From assembly GCF_006715005.1 (NCBI RefSeq), contig NZ_VFMJ01000001.1, positions 2,914,001 through 2,978,000 on the forward strand: 64,000 bases of DNA, given 5' to 3'. Shown here piece after piece: positions 1-9,066 of the stretch (its first letter is position 1; each line of letters begins with the position of its first letter). The notes beneath the pieces are model-generated. The model was not told the origin of the DNA. It did not search any database and was given only the letters and a program-made list of their open reading frames with translations. Source of the DNA: Serratia marcescens (lineage in GTDB: Bacteria > Pseudomonadota > Gammaproteobacteria > Enterobacterales > Enterobacteriaceae). A program made the translations under genes and the position numbers.

Positions 1-852
1 GATCGGCGTCAGCGATTGGGAATTATCGAATACCGTCGAGTTGGCGCGGTTGCCGTAGGACAGACCATAAATCTTGCTCGAGTTGATGGTGGTGACCGGC
101 CCCAGCGACTGCAGATTCCAGCTGTCCAACATGCCGGCGGCGAAACGGCGACCGGCGAAATCACGCTCGTACATCGCTTTGTACAGCGTGGCGTTTTCAT
201 CGCCGCTGCCGATACCGTAGATGGAGCCGTTCAACTCCACGTGGTGTTCACGCAACGCCGTGACGCTGTTGAGCGATAAATAACTGGAGGTGTTGCCTTC
301 GCTGGCGCGGGCCCGGTTATCGTAGACCCCGAGGTTATAATCCAGCGTGCTGCTCACGGCATCCACGCTGGACGCGCCGATGTCGCTGGAACGAGCGCGC
401 AGCACCGTCCCCAACGCGGATTCCTTCACCACCAGCTGCAGGTTGAGCTGCCGGAAATCCAGCGCCAGCCAAGCGTCGTCCGCGACCCGGATATGCTGCT
501 GCCGATCGAATGGCGCATCCTGCAAAGCCTGCAGCTGGCCGGCAATCGACGCCGTCAGCCGGGCGCCGTCGTCGTTATCCTCCAGCGTCACCCGACGAAT
601 CTTTAGCCTGTCCTGATCCAGGTAGAGAAAGGCATGGCCGATGCGGCTGTCGTCTTTGACGCCATCGCTCTTTTCATAATGCAATAACAGCGGAATACTC
701 ATCCCCTCGCGCAACGCCAGGCTGAAAGTGTGCGGGATCAGCACGCCGTTAATCTGCGTCAAACCGGCCGCCATCGCCATACGGCCAGGCAACAGCGTCG
801 GGAGCGCCAGCGCACCGGCAGCCAAAAGCGTTCTCAACAGCACAGCGTTCAC
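1..852 (-). CDS. ecpC: Outer-membrane usher EcpC, N-terminal part (cut by window start)
   Basis: Usher of the E. coli common pilus (Ecp/Mat) type, which secretes and assembles EcpA subunits across the outer membrane. 284 codons are visible and the frame stays open to base 1, so about two thirds of the usual ~840-residue usher is missing. The stretch [20 protein letters not shown] and the later [14 protein letters not shown] and [10 protein letters not shown] segments are characteristic of EcpC. I place the start at the GTG at 852 because AAGGAG lies six bases upstream and a 28-residue signal peptide ending AMA follows. An in-frame ATG at 903 overlaps the ecpB stop codon (TGATG) and is the alternative start. 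It is the third gene of the minus-strand ecpA-ecpB-ecpC order; ecpD and ecpE would lie beyond the left edge. Confidence 0.93.
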   Translation of the reverse strand, partial: MNAVLLRTLLAAGALALPTLLPGRMAMAAGLTQINGVLIPHTFSLALREGMSIPLLLHYEKSDGVKDDSRIGHAFLYLDQDRLKIRRVTLEDNDDGARLTASIAGQLQALQDAPFDRQQHIRVADDAWLALDFRQLNLQLVVKESALGTVLRARSSDIGASSVDAVSSTLDYNLGVYDNRARASEGNTSSYLSLNSVTALREHHVELNGSIYGIGSGDENATLYKAMYERDFAGRRFAAGMLDSWNLQSLGPVTTINSSKIYGLSYGNRANSTVFDNSQSLTPI

Positions 853-902
853 ATGCCACTCCTTGCGTGATTGTTTTGCATCCATCGTGGATAACGCGCG
901 CA

Positions 903-1571
903 TCACTTCACCGGGATAAACTGTTCGCCGTGCCACAGCGCGACGCGTCCTTTTTTATCGTTGACGTCAACCTTGCTGAAGGCGCGATCCTTCCCCGGCA
1001 TCACGAAATAGTTTTCCTTGCAGTCGCTGCCGTCTTGCTTGTTCCTGCAATTGCCGTAGGCCACCACTTTGAACGTGGCGTTGCCGGTGTTTTTGATCCG
1101 TCCGTTGGCGAACTGATAGGCGAAGCGATCCTGCCGAGGCGCCACCACCAAAATGGTGCCGATGCGCGCCGACGTGGTGGCCACGGCATTACGCCGAGCG
1201 GAGTTTTGCCCCGCCTCGCTCAGCGCCTGATCGAACCAAACGATGCGGTAGTAACGCTCCTGGGCATCATTCGGCCCCTTGTAGTAAAAGCGGATCACAT
1301 CGCTGGCGTTGGCCGGCAAGATCAGGCTGGCGGGCGACAGCAGCATTTCATCCCGGCTGCTCATCGGGATCACCGTACCGGAGGCCAGGGGACTGGAAAT
1401 GCGTTCGATCTTGATGTTCACCAGCCGGCCGCTGTCGGTGGTGTTTTTGATTTCCTTGCTCAGGCGCGCGCTGTCGCCAGGCATGAAGGAGCTGATCTCA
1501 CCCACATCGAGAGCCAAAGCCGGCCGCAGCAGCATTAACATCAGAGTGACGGCGAGAGAAAAGCGTGTCAT
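903..1571 (-). CDS. ecpB: Periplasmic pilus chaperone EcpB
   Basis: Chaperone for Ecp pilus subunits, acting in the periplasm between Sec export of EcpA and the usher. The product is 222 residues, the same length as E. coli EcpB. It has an N-terminal signal peptide (about residues 1-20, ending ALA) and an immunoglobulin-like chaperone pattern: a strand with [20 protein letters not shown] followed by the [18 protein letters not shown] region. A cysteine pair near the C-terminus ([12 protein letters not shown]) could form a disulfide. It lies 78 bases downstream of ecpA and its stop touches the possible upstream start of ecpC, which fits one operon. Confidence 0.93.
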   Translation of the reverse strand: MTRFSLAVTLMLMLLRPALALDVGEISSFMPGDSARLSKEIKNTTDSGRLVNIKIERISSPLASGTVIPMSSRDEMLLSPASLILPANASDVIRFYYKGPNDAQERYYRIVWFDQALSEAGQNSARRNAVATTSARIGTILVVAPRQDRFAYQFANGRIKNTGNATFKVVAYGNCRNKQDGSDCKENYFVMPGKDRAFSKVDVNDKKGRVALWHGEQFIPVK

Positions 1572-1649
1572 TGCGGTATTCCACTGGCGTTGATGAGCGA
1601 TAAATAGCAGGAGGTCTCCCCCCTGCCAGATGCAGATCGTTCGGAGGGA

Positions 1650-2237
1650 TTAGGAAGTCCAGGTCGCGTTGAACTCGACGCTGACGTCGCCGCTCCAGAT
1701 ACCTTCCGGCAGCGTGCTGAAATCCGTGACGGCGGTGGTGCCGTTTGACGTCGCGCCGATGATGCTGAAGGTGAACTGATCCTGCGCGCTGGTGCGGCCG
1801 GCCTGGTTGTAGGCGTTGGACAGGGCGCTCAGATTGCCGCCCAAAATGCCGGCGGTGGTGTCGATCATGGTGGTTTCAGCCGTTTTCCCGACCACCGCAC
1901 CGTTATAGTTCACCCCGACTTCCAGCGTAGAACCGGAAGTATCCAGCTGAGTCAGCGTATTGGAGACCAGTTTTGAGGTCAGTTTGAAAGCGGTGGCCGT
2001 GGTATCGCCTTCCACGGTGACGTCAAACAGGCCTTTCTGGCTGTTGAAACCCTTAATGCCTTCTGCATAGTTGAAGGCCAGGCTGCCAATCGGCGTCACA
2101 ACCAGTTTGCTGGTGGTGTCTTTCTTGGCGGTCGCAGACCAGGTTGCCAGCGCCTGAGCGGTAACGTCGGCGGCTTGAGCAGTGCTGACCGCTGCAAAGG
2201 CGGAAACGATCGCCAGAGCCAGTGTCATTTTCTTCAT
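1650..2237 (-). CDS. ecpA: Major pilin EcpA (common pilus fimbrillin)
   Basis: Structural subunit of the Ecp/Mat pilus, used by enterobacteria for adhesion and early biofilm formation. At 195 residues it has the length of E. coli EcpA and matches it almost continuously: [20 protein letters not shown] directly after a 22-residue signal peptide, then the [20 protein letters not shown] region and a C-terminus ending [10 protein letters not shown]. It is the first structural gene of the minus-strand pilus operon, behind a 427-base A+T-rich control region. A Shine-Dalgarno-like AGGGAG lies upstream of the ATG. Confidence 0.97.
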   Translation of the reverse strand: MKKMTLALAIVSAFAAVSTAQAADVTAQALATWSATAKKDTTSKLVVTPIGSLAFNYAEGIKGFNSQKGLFDVTVEGDTTATAFKLTSKLVSNTLTQLDTSGSTLEVGVNYNGAVVGKTAETTMIDTTAGILGGNLSALSNAYNQAGRTSAQDQFTFSIIGATSNGTTAVTDFSTLPEGIWSGDVSVEFNATWTS

Positions 2238-2664
2238 GGTATAACTCCCTTCAATGTTGAATATGTTTTCTTTCTTTCGTCCATTCTCAGCCAGCCGTTT
2301 GCATCACTGCGTTTAGCCAGTCTGCTTGACGCCACAAGAATATCCCCGACCGATCAAAAAAGAATCATTAACTACTAAAGTTCAAATATTTAGATTTAAA
2401 TCCCGACATTAATGTTTTAACCCCCCACCAATCACATTAAAAAGCGGGTTAAGCCTTTAATGAAAGCACAATCACATTGTGGTTTATCCCCTGCAAGGCG
2501 GTGATTGTTTAACCACAAATATGCTCTGTTCGCCCTTCCCATGTCGGTGCAAAATTTCAGCGCCGGCGTTGTTCGCTGAGGGGGGATTGATTGGATTTAC
2601 GCAGGGAGGCAGCAGCCAATCAAGATCGGCCGCTGTAGAGAAAAGGGGGGCTTCTCGTCACGTG
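2238..2664. promoter_or_regulatory. Control region upstream of ecpA
   Basis: This 427-base stretch between the LuxR-type gene and ecpA contains no convincing gene. It is A+T-rich at the ecpA side, as expected for an H-NS/regulator-controlled fimbrial promoter. A 10-base direct repeat CAATCACATT occurs at 2429-2438 and 2469-2478, exactly 40 bp apart. The second copy is embedded in an inverted repeat CACAAT-CAC-ATTGTG at 2467-2481, and the inverse motif GTGATTG follows at 2501-2507. These are candidate activator sites; no E. coli EcpR-type TTCCT pair was noted. The function is inferred from position. Confidence 0.45.
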
Positions 2665-3294
2665 TCAGGAAGGGTATCGGGTTCTCAGAGTAAGGATAAG
2701 CCGCATAAAGCCGGCCTGATTGAGGCCCAGTTTTCGCATAATATTCAGTTTATGGGAGCTTATGGTTTTGTAGCTTCGGCGAGTCACGGTGGCGATGCTT
2801 CGTGGAGATGCGCCGGCAACCATCATGGCCAAAACTCGCCATTCACCGTCAGATAATGCGGCTGTAGAGTGCACCAGCCGGGCGCGAATATGCGGGGAAC
2901 GATAGCCAGAGAACTTGCCCGCAGCCGCAATGGCGTCACTCAGGCAATGCAAAGGGTCCTCCTTAGCCACGATAGCTATGCGCGCATCCGCCGCCAACAA
3001 CGCTAATATGCCGGGATGTTCTACCGTGGTGAAAATCACCAAGGGAATTTCCGGCCAGACATTTTTTGCCGTCAGAACGAATCGTAATACATCATACAAA
3101 TATTCGCTCTGATGATATAACTCCATAATAAGCGCGCGAGGCTTTCCCTCTTTCAATGCCCCCTCCAGCTCCCTCAAGGTATCGATAAAATAGCTGTCAC
3201 TTGATTGGGTAACGAGAAATGCTTCCATTCCTCTTCTCACTAAATAGCTGGGTTCAAAAAATAGCAGCGCATCACCGAAATCGGCTTTAACCAT
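2665..3294 (-). CDS. LuxR/NarL-type regulator with degenerate receiver domain
   Basis: Predicted DNA-binding regulator of 209 residues. The N-terminal ~125 residues resemble a RcsB/NarL receiver fold but lack the phosphoacceptor aspartate: the strand reading RALIMELYHQ carries Glu58 where Asp is expected. The distal lysine (IAIVAKED) is kept. Residues ~148-195 form a LuxR helix-turn-helix (LSDGEWRVLAMMVAGASPRS...TISSHKLNIMRKLGL). It lies where ecpR sits in E. coli but its sequence is not EcpR-like. I infer that it controls the adjacent pilus operon, probably without phosphorylation. The start ATG has GGTGA six bases upstream. Confidence 0.8.
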   Translation of the reverse strand: MVKADFGDALLFFEPSYLVRRGMEAFLVTQSSDSYFIDTLRELEGALKEGKPRALIMELYHQSEYLYDVLRFVLTAKNVWPEIPLVIFTTVEHPGILALLAADARIAIVAKEDPLHCLSDAIAAAGKFSGYRSPHIRARLVHSTAALSDGEWRVLAMMVAGASPRSIATVTRRSYKTISSHKLNIMRKLGLNQAGFMRLILTLRTRYPS

Positions 3295-3459
3295 ACATAA
3301 TCACCATAATGAGGTAGAAAGCGGTAGAGAAAGGGAAATACCTCTCGTAAACGCCACACGGCAACCCGCCCAATGAAAGTCGAACGTTCTATTTCAACAC
3401 TGTAATATTTTTGTCATATCCATCGTCCTTCAATCGTGTTGGGCAGCGGCTATCAATGG

Positions 3460-4308
3460 TCAATTAATAAACTCGGCATTGTCGCTTTCCAAACCTGAAC
3501 AGATCTCCATTTTATGTTCACGCAAGATCTTGCAGCGCAGCAGGAATAAGCGGGAAATGCCGGAAATGTAAGCCCTAACCTGATTGCTGCGCACCACCAG
3601 CAAAAACTCATCGCCGCTGCACTCTCCCGTTTGGTGCGCGGCGTAAGCCAGAATATCCCGATTCAGGCTGGCGTTGACCGTCGCGGAGGCATCAGGCAAC
3701 GACATGAAAACCTTACAGTTGCCCGACTTTCCCAGGTAGCTCTCCTGCCGGGCCCCCGAGCCGCTGAAATAGGCCGTGACAGCAATAGCCATGAGGATCC
3801 CCCCCAGAACCATCGCGCTGAACATCAGCCACCCGCGGCGGGAATAACCAAGATGAGAAGTGGCCCTATTGATGGCGGTTTCGGACGGCGGATTGGTTGC
3901 CGCTTCGGGCGTAGTTCCCGGCACAGCCGCGGCAGGCTCCGCGTCGTGAATATCTTCCGCGTCCTCATAAGACTCGATGGTAATCTCATCACGCAACATA
4001 AAACCCACTTTAGGGACCGTAACAATAACCTCATCCTCGACGCCAAGGTTTTTAATCACCCGACGCAATTTGCTGACGCACTGATTAAGATTATTATTGC
4101 TGGACACCATGCCGTAATCGTCCCAGACCTTCTTGAATATCAGTTCACGCCCTACGGCCTCGCCATGGTGGGCAATCAACAGCAACAACAACCGTTTGGA
4201 AGGACTGGATATGGATATGGGATCGTCAGAAAAATCTGTTGGGCTAAGGGTTCTGGTGTCTGCGTCAAAGAGAATATGGTCATTAAATCTATATTTCATT
4301 TTATTCAC
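3460..4308 (-). CDS. CadC/ToxR-like membrane-anchored winged-helix regulator
   Basis: One-component transmembrane regulator of 282 residues. Residues ~1-110 form an OmpR/CadC-type winged helix (RELIFKKVWDDYGMVSSNNN, then CVSKLRRVIKNLG and VPKVGFML). An acidic, Pro/Ala-rich linker follows, then one hydrophobic segment (~residues 162-180, WLMFSAMVLGGILMAIAVTA) and a periplasmic domain of about 95 residues with four cysteines (GNC, GEC, RCK, EIC). Such proteins bind DNA from the membrane and sense periplasmic signals. The first codon is GTG; an ATG three codons later is an alternative start. Its place next to the LuxR-type gene and ecpABC suggests a second layer of pilus control, which is inference. 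Confidence 0.8.
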   Translation of the reverse strand: MNKMKYRFNDHILFDADTRTLSPTDFSDDPISISSPSKRLLLLLIAHHGEAVGRELIFKKVWDDYGMVSSNNNLNQCVSKLRRVIKNLGVEDEVIVTVPKVGFMLRDEITIESYEDAEDIHDAEPAAAVPGTTPEAATNPPSETAINRATSHLGYSRRGWLMFSAMVLGGILMAIAVTAYFSGSGARQESYLGKSGNCKVFMSLPDASATVNASLNRDILAYAAHQTGECSGDEFLLVVRSNQVRAYISGISRLFLLRCKILREHKMEICSGLESDNAEFIN

Positions 4309-4827
4309 ATGTTTTCACTATAGCGATCATTTATAGTTTGGCGTCAAATGTTAATGAAATATTAAATAAATATTTAATCAGGTAATTCGCGAAAATACCC
4401 AAGCACAGGCAAGAAAAACCACTCAATTAACGCCACGAAATACGCTTTTTCACCTCACCATCGTTTATATAGGATTTTTCTTGCAAACCATAACCAAAGG
4501 TTAACCAATCACCACACCCATTGATATATTGACGCGCCAAAAACCATAAAGTTAGTTTTTTGTATCGCGGATTATCCATTTTAAGGAAAAACATCTCAAA
4601 AAAGGACTGGGGAACTAAATTTTAATAAAAAAATAATAACAAGTGAATGTTGAGCATAATCACAGACCGCAGGCCATCCGCATTATCCTGATGAATTAAT
4701 GCGCTTACCGCGACGTAAATGTTAAATTTTAGGTTCAGCCAAGGCGATGGGAAATAGTAATGAAAGGAAAAACTTGCGAATGACGCCTATCGCATGATCC
4801 GCAGTAGGCGAAAACATTCGCTGCAGC
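4309..4827. other. A+T-rich intergenic region, no gene seen
   Basis: These 519 bases lie between the CadC-like gene and the sensor kinase, and I find no plausible coding sequence. The half next to the CadC-like gene is strongly A+T-rich with an inverted repeat ATTAAAT-AAAT-ATTTAAT at 4361-4378, probably part of that gene's promoter. A CAATCAC motif like those upstream of ecpA occurs at 4506-4512. The kinase-proximal part (about 4650-4827) has ordinary composition and shows no clear U-tract terminator. Confidence 0.4.
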
Positions 4828-6249
4828 TCATTGAACTGATGAAGGGAAAACCAGGCTAAAGGTCAAACTGGCAGAATCCCGGCCATCAGAACACTGCGCG
4901 CACGCCTCTCCCCCGTGCAGCGTCATGATGGCGCGCACGATAGACAACCCCAACCCACTGGCGTGATTGCCGGCGCTGCGTGCGGGATCGGCACGATAGA
5001 AGCGATCGAACAGCTTTTCCAGCTGTGCCGGCGCGATCGGCGGCCCCTGATTGATGACCTGCACCCACCAGGCATCGGCACGCCGTTCAGCCCGCAGGAC
5101 GATCAGGCTGTTTTCGTCGGCATAACGTACCGCGTTGGCCACCAGGTTGCTCAGCGCCCGCTGGAACAGCATGGCGTCCGCCTTCAGCACGCCTTCCCCT
5201 TCGCAGCTCAGCGCGATGCCGCGTTCTTCCGCCAGCCCTTCGAAGTAATCCGCCACCCGCCGCAGCTCCAGCGCCACATCCAGACGACTGTAGTTCAGCG
5301 CAGACTGCGCTTCGCCGGCGCGCGCCAGAAACAGGATATTTTCCACCATGCGGGAAATGCGCTCCAGCTCATCCATATTGTTCGACAGCAGGGTTTCGTA
5401 CTCCTCCACGCTGCGGGGCTGGTAAAGCGCCACCTGGCACTGGCCCATCAACGCCCCTACCGGCGTGCGGATCTCATGGGCCAGATCGGCGGAAAATTGC
5501 GTCAGCCGCTGATAGCCTTCATTCAACCGATCAAGCATCGCATTGAACGAACGGGTCAGCTGCTGCAACTCCTTCGGCGCCCCCTGCTCGCTGAGGCGTG
5601 TCGACAGCGTATTGGGCGCAATCTGCGCCGCCTGCGCCGCCATGCGCCATAACGGCTTCAATCCCCTGCGCATGACCCCATACCCCAGGAGCGCAATCAG
5701 CAGGAAAGCCACCGCGACCGCCGCGACGATGCGCCACAGGTAACGCGCCAGCATCTTCTGTTCGTTGACCATCACGTGCGCGGCGGAGATCTGCAACAGG
5801 CTGCCGTCTTCCAATCGGACCATCGCCGAAGCGGCGCGCAGCGGTACCCCCTGCGCCGTTTCCCCGCCGCGCACGGCGGCCAGCGTCTGCGCCTGTTCAG
5901 GCGGCGTCGGCGCGATCGGCGGCAGGACCACCCTGGCGGGGTTTACGTTGATGAGCGGTTTTTGCCCCGGGATTTGGAAAATCAGCACGTCCTGTTCATT
6001 GCCCAGCATGTTTTCGAACAGGCCGTTATTGGCGGTCAGGCGCGCCAAAGGAAAGCGCTGCCCCAGCAAATGGCGGAAATACTCTACGCGCCCGGTCACC
6101 TGCAGATCGCTGCGCAGCGTCATTTCCTGACGCATGGCGCTAAACAGATACCCGCCTGTCCCGCTCACCACCAACGCGGCCACCAGCGCGAACAGCGTGG
6201 CGGTGCGCAGCGTCAGCGACACCGGCCGACGTGACGTGCGCCCGCTCAC
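4828..6249 (-). CDS. Sensor histidine kinase, CusS/HprS (heavy-metal or redox sensor) type
   Basis: Inner-membrane sensor kinase of 473 residues. There are two transmembrane segments (about 15-37 and 171-192) flanking a periplasmic sensor domain, then a HAMP linker and the phosphoacceptor motif [11 protein letters not shown] with His258. The ATP-binding N, G1 and G2 boxes follow, the last reading [11 protein letters not shown]. It overlaps the response-regulator gene by four bases (ATGA), so the two are translationally coupled. The family contains copper/silver sensors (CusS, PcoS) and the oxidant sensor HprS. The divergent redox operon argues for an HprS-like role more than metal export, because no efflux genes are present here. 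Confidence 0.9.
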   Translation of the reverse strand: MSGRTSRRPVSLTLRTATLFALVAALVVSGTGGYLFSAMRQEMTLRSDLQVTGRVEYFRHLLGQRFPLARLTANNGLFENMLGNEQDVLIFQIPGQKPLINVNPARVVLPPIAPTPPEQAQTLAAVRGGETAQGVPLRAASAMVRLEDGSLLQISAAHVMVNEQKMLARYLWRIVAAVAVAFLLIALLGYGVMRRGLKPLWRMAAQAAQIAPNTLSTRLSEQGAPKELQQLTRSFNAMLDRLNEGYQRLTQFSADLAHEIRTPVGALMGQCQVALYQPRSVEEYETLLSNNMDELERISRMVENILFLARAGEAQSALNYSRLDVALELRRVADYFEGLAEERGIALSCEGEGVLKADAMLFQRALSNLVANAVRYADENSLIVLRAERRADAWWVQVINQGPPIAPAQLEKLFDRFYRADPARSAGNHASGLGLSIVRAIMTLHGGEACAQCSDGRDSASLTFSLVFPSSVQ

Positions 6250-6917
6250 GAACGTGGCTCGCAGACATAGCCGATGCCGCGCACGCTGTGGATCAGCTTG
6301 ACGTCGAACGGCCGGTCGATTTTGGCGCGCAGGCGTTTGATCGCCACGTCAACCACATTGGTGTCGCTGTCAAAATTCATGTCCCACACCTGAGAGGCGA
6401 TCTGCGTGCGCGACAGCACTTCGCCCTCGCGCCGCACCAGCAGGTGCAGCAGCATGAACTCCTTGTTGGTCAACGGGATCACCTGATCCTGACGCACCGC
6501 CCGGCGGCGCAGCACGTCCAGCTGCAGATCGGCGATAGCGTAATGATCGGCTTCGCGCGCCGGCCCGCGGCGCAGCAAGGTGCGCAAACGCAGTACCAGC
6601 TCGGTGAACGAGAACGGCTTGATAAGATAGTCGTCCGCGCCCAGCTCCAGACCGTGAATGCGATCCTGTACGCCATCGCGGGCGGTGAGAAACAGAATCG
6701 GCACGTCGCTTTTCTTGCGCAGCACCTCGATAATCTGCCAACCATCCAGCCCCGGCAGCATTACATCGAGCACGATCGCATCGTAGTCCTGCTCCAACGC
6801 GCGAAACAATCCGTCGGTGCCGGTGCGCGCCAAATCGACGCCGTACCCCGCCTCACCCAGCCCTTTCTTCAGGTAATCCCCTGTGCCGATATCGTCTTCA
6901 ACTACCAGTATTCGCAT
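6246..6917 (-). CDS. Response regulator, CusR/HprR type (OmpR family)
   Basis: DNA-binding response regulator of 223 residues starting MRILVVEDD. Receiver residues include the acidic pair E7-D8-D9 region, phosphoacceptor Asp51 ([13 protein letters not shown]), Thr in LFLTARD, and Lys in DYLIKPF. The C-terminal winged helix ends [10 protein letters not shown] as in CusR/PcoR/CopR. An upstream-extended frame to 7025 would run through the palindromic operator, so the ATG at 6917 is the sensible start. It is coupled to the kinase gene and is probably autoregulated through the palindrome at 6971-6992. Confidence 0.93.
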   Translation of the reverse strand: MRILVVEDDIGTGDYLKKGLGEAGYGVDLARTGTDGLFRALEQDYDAIVLDVMLPGLDGWQIIEVLRKKSDVPILFLTARDGVQDRIHGLELGADDYLIKPFSFTELVLRLRTLLRRGPAREADHYAIADLQLDVLRRRAVRQDQVIPLTNKEFMLLHLLVRREGEVLSRTQIASQVWDMNFDSDTNVVDVAIKRLRAKIDRPFDVKLIHSVRGIGYVCEPRS

Positions 6918-6970
6918 GCTCACCACCTCGTTACGTCTGCAAAAAATACTAGCAGTTTCGGCGGACAAAC

Positions 6971-6992
6971 TTGATGACATTAATGTCATCAA
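6971..6992. promoter_or_regulatory. Perfect 22-bp palindrome, probable response-regulator operator
   Basis: The 22 bases are a perfect inverted repeat with core TGACATTAATGTCA. This matches the TGACA-N4-TGTCA arrangement of CusR/PcoR/CopR-type boxes. It lies 54 bp upstream of the response-regulator start and 66 bp upstream of the divergent DUF5666 gene, so one site could control both directions. The regulator assignment is inferred from family consensus and position. Confidence 0.75.
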
Positions 6993-7058
6993 ACGGCCAT
7001 GGCGCTGACCCCATCGCTCAACCATGCTTAACCGGCAAACTCATTTCAGGAGAACGTT

Positions 7059-7685
7059 ATGATTACCCGTCATCGTATAGCCGGTTTACTGTTGTCCACG
7101 TTACTGCTGTCCAGCGGCTTGGCCGCCGCCGCCCAAACGCCGGGCAAGGTTATCGCGCCGCTGCGTGGCACCATCAGCCAGGTTGCCGACGGCAATCTGC
7201 AACTGACCGACCGCAAGGGCGAGACACTCAGCGTCAAGCTGAACGATCAGACCAAAGTGCTCAGCGTTTCCAAAGCCACGCTGGACGACATCAAACCGGA
7301 CAGCTTTATCGGCACCGCTGCCGTGCCGCAGCCGGACGGCACGCTCAAAGCGTTGGAAGTGCACGTGTTCGCCGCCAGCCTGCGCGGCACCGGCGAAGGA
7401 CATTCAGCCTGGGAATCCGCCGATGGCAAAGTGGACACCATGACCAACGGCACCGTCGGCAAACTGGTGAAATCCAACGGCCGCACCCTGACCGTCACCT
7501 ACGGCAACCAGCAGAAAACCGTCGTCGTGCCGGAAGACGTGCCGATCGTAACGCTGGATCCGGGCGATTTGAGCCTGCTGAAGCCGGGCGTGCACATCGT
7601 GCTGTTCTCCGCCGTCAACGATAAGGGCGAGCGCATCGCCACCCGCATTTCCGCCGGCAAAGACGGCACCGTGCCGCCGATGTAA
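7059..7685 (+). CDS. Exported DUF5666-like protein
   Basis: Predicted periplasmic protein of 208 residues with a signal peptide over about residues 1-25 (ending LAAAA). The mature part carries two copies of a small beta-rich module: GTISQVADGNLQLTDRKGET and, later, GTVGKLVKSNGRTLTVTYGN. That pattern is typical of DUF5666/OB-like domains of unknown function. AGGAGA precedes the ATG. It is the first gene of a three-gene operon with a cytochrome b and a molybdoenzyme, all divergent from the two-component system. The function is not known; it may be a periplasmic partner of the redox pair. Confidence 0.8.
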   Translation: MITRHRIAGLLLSTLLLSSGLAAAAQTPGKVIAPLRGTISQVADGNLQLTDRKGETLSVKLNDQTKVLSVSKATLDDIKPDSFIGTAAVPQPDGTLKALEVHVFAASLRGTGEGHSAWESADGKVDTMTNGTVGKLVKSNGRTLTVTYGNQQKTVVVPEDVPIVTLDPGDLSLLKPGVHIVLFSAVNDKGERIATRISAGKDGTVPPM

Positions 7686-7697
7686 CGGAGGGAAGCC

Positions 7698-8303
7698 ATG
7701 AAGACCAACGCGTCGCGGCCGGTGCATCGCTGGCCGGTTCGAATCACTCATTGGATCAACCTGTTCGCCATGGTGTGCATGTTCATGAGCGGTTGGGAAA
7801 TCTACAACGCCTCGCCGCTGTTCGATTTCCGCTTTCCGCCGCAGATGACGCTGGGCGGTTGGCTGGGCGGCGCGATTGGTTGGCATTTGGCGGTGATGTG
7901 GCTATTGGCGCTCAACGCCGTCTGCTATCTGCTGTGGAGCCTGTTCAGCGGCCATTTTCGCCGCGATCTGTTGCCGCTGCGCGTCGGCGCGCTGCGGCAG
8001 GATATCTGGCTGGCATTGACGCTGCGCCTGCGCCACCGGCATGGCCACTACAACGCCATTCAGAAACTGATGTACCTCGGCGTACTGGCGCTGGGGCTAT
8101 TACTGGTGCTGTCCGGCCTGGCGATTTGGAAGCCGGTTCAGCTGCAGGGATTGGTCGCCCTGTTTGGCGGCTTTGATTTCGCGCGCTACGTGCATTTCTT
8201 CGCCATGGCCGGCATTGGCCTGTTTGTGGCGATCCACGTCTTTATGGTGATAGTCGTACCCAAAACGCTGTGGGCGATGATAACGGGTGGCAAACATGAA
8301 TGA
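7698..8303 (+). CDS. Cytochrome b561-like membrane subunit
   Basis: Di-heme cytochrome b-like integral membrane protein of 201 residues with four or five hydrophobic helices. Likely heme-ligating histidines lie in the first helix (RITHWIN, His18) and in the last helices (YVHFFAM and VAIHVFMVI). It belongs to the cytochrome b/b6-N/b561 domain proteins that pass electrons from quinol to periplasmic oxidoreductases. It starts 12 bases after the DUF5666 gene behind GGAGGGA, and its 3' end overlaps the start of the molybdoenzyme gene. By analogy with MsrQ it should supply electrons to that enzyme, although its sequence is not MsrQ-like. Confidence 0.87.
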   Translation: MKTNASRPVHRWPVRITHWINLFAMVCMFMSGWEIYNASPLFDFRFPPQMTLGGWLGGAIGWHLAVMWLLALNAVCYLLWSLFSGHFRRDLLPLRVGALRQDIWLALTLRLRHRHGHYNAIQKLMYLGVLALGLLLVLSGLAIWKPVQLQGLVALFGGFDFARYVHFFAMAGIGLFVAIHVFMVIVVPKTLWAMITGGKHE

Positions 8304-9063
8304 GAAAAAACAGCGGGCAACCGCGCCGACGCTGGAACCGGACCAAAAAAAGCAGCTGGTCAATCTGCAGCGCCGCCTGATGCTGCGTTCCGGCCTGACG
8401 CTGGGCGGTATCGCCATGCTCACCGGTTGCAACCTGCAAGACGGCGATCGGGTGGATAAGGTGCTGTGGGCCATGTCGCGCTGGAACGACCGGGTGCAGG
8501 CCTGGCTGTTCAGCGGTCATCGGCTGGCGCAAACTTACCGGCCCGATCAGATTACCCAGCCTTTCCCCTTCAACGCGTTTTACCCGGAATACAACGTCCC
8601 TGAGATCGATCTCGCCGGCTATCGGCTTGAGGTCGCGGGGAAAGTGGAGAAAAAAGCGCCCTGGACGCTGGAACAGCTGCAGCGGCTGCCGCAGCAAAGC
8701 CAGATCACTCGCCTGATCTGCATTGAGGGCTGGAGCGCCATCGGCCAATGGGGCGGCGTGCCGCTGCGCACCTTTCTGCAGCACGTCGGCGCGGATCTGA
8801 ACGCCGGCTACGTCGGTTTCAAATGCGCCGATCGTTACTACTCCAGCCTCGACATGGCCACCGCGCTGCACCCGCAGACCATCCTGGCGCTGGATTTCGG
8901 CGGCAAGGCGCTGCCGGCGGACTACGGTTATCCACTACGGCTACGTGTACCGACCAAGCTGGGGTTCAAAAACGCCAAGCATATCGCCGCGATCTTCGTC
9001 AGCGACGTCAATCCGGGCGGGTATTGGGAGGATCAGGGCTACAACTGGTTCAGCGGCATTTAG
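8296..9063 (+). CDS. Sulfite-oxidase-fold molybdopterin oxidoreductase, putative Tat lipoprotein
   Basis: Molybdopterin-dependent oxidoreductase of 255 residues. The pterin-domain signature RLICIEGWSAIGQWGG contains Cys142, the expected molybdenum ligand. At the N-terminus, after a polar stretch, twin arginines R26-R27 precede a hydrophobic run and the lipobox LTGC (Cys45), so it could be exported by Tat and lipid-anchored. The chosen ATG at 8296 overlaps the cytochrome gene by eight bases; a GTG at 8287 is an alternative. It is shorter than MsrP (about 330 residues) and lacks a dimerisation domain. The substrate is unknown; repair or reduction of an oxidised periplasmic compound is an inference from the MsrPQ/HprRS parallel. 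Confidence 0.88.
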   Translation: MNEKKQRATAPTLEPDQKKQLVNLQRRLMLRSGLTLGGIAMLTGCNLQDGDRVDKVLWAMSRWNDRVQAWLFSGHRLAQTYRPDQITQPFPFNAFYPEYNVPEIDLAGYRLEVAGKVEKKAPWTLEQLQRLPQQSQITRLICIEGWSAIGQWGGVPLRTFLQHVGADLNAGYVGFKCADRYYSSLDMATALHPQTILALDFGGKALPADYGYPLRLRVPTKLGFKNAKHIAAIFVSDVNPGGYWEDQGYNWFSGI

Positions 9064-9066
9064 TTT

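Noticed and set aside
4828-6917. Copper or silver resistance locus
   Set aside because: The two-component system is CusRS-like, but no efflux pump, metallochaperone or multicopper oxidase is present nearby. The adjacent operon is redox-related.
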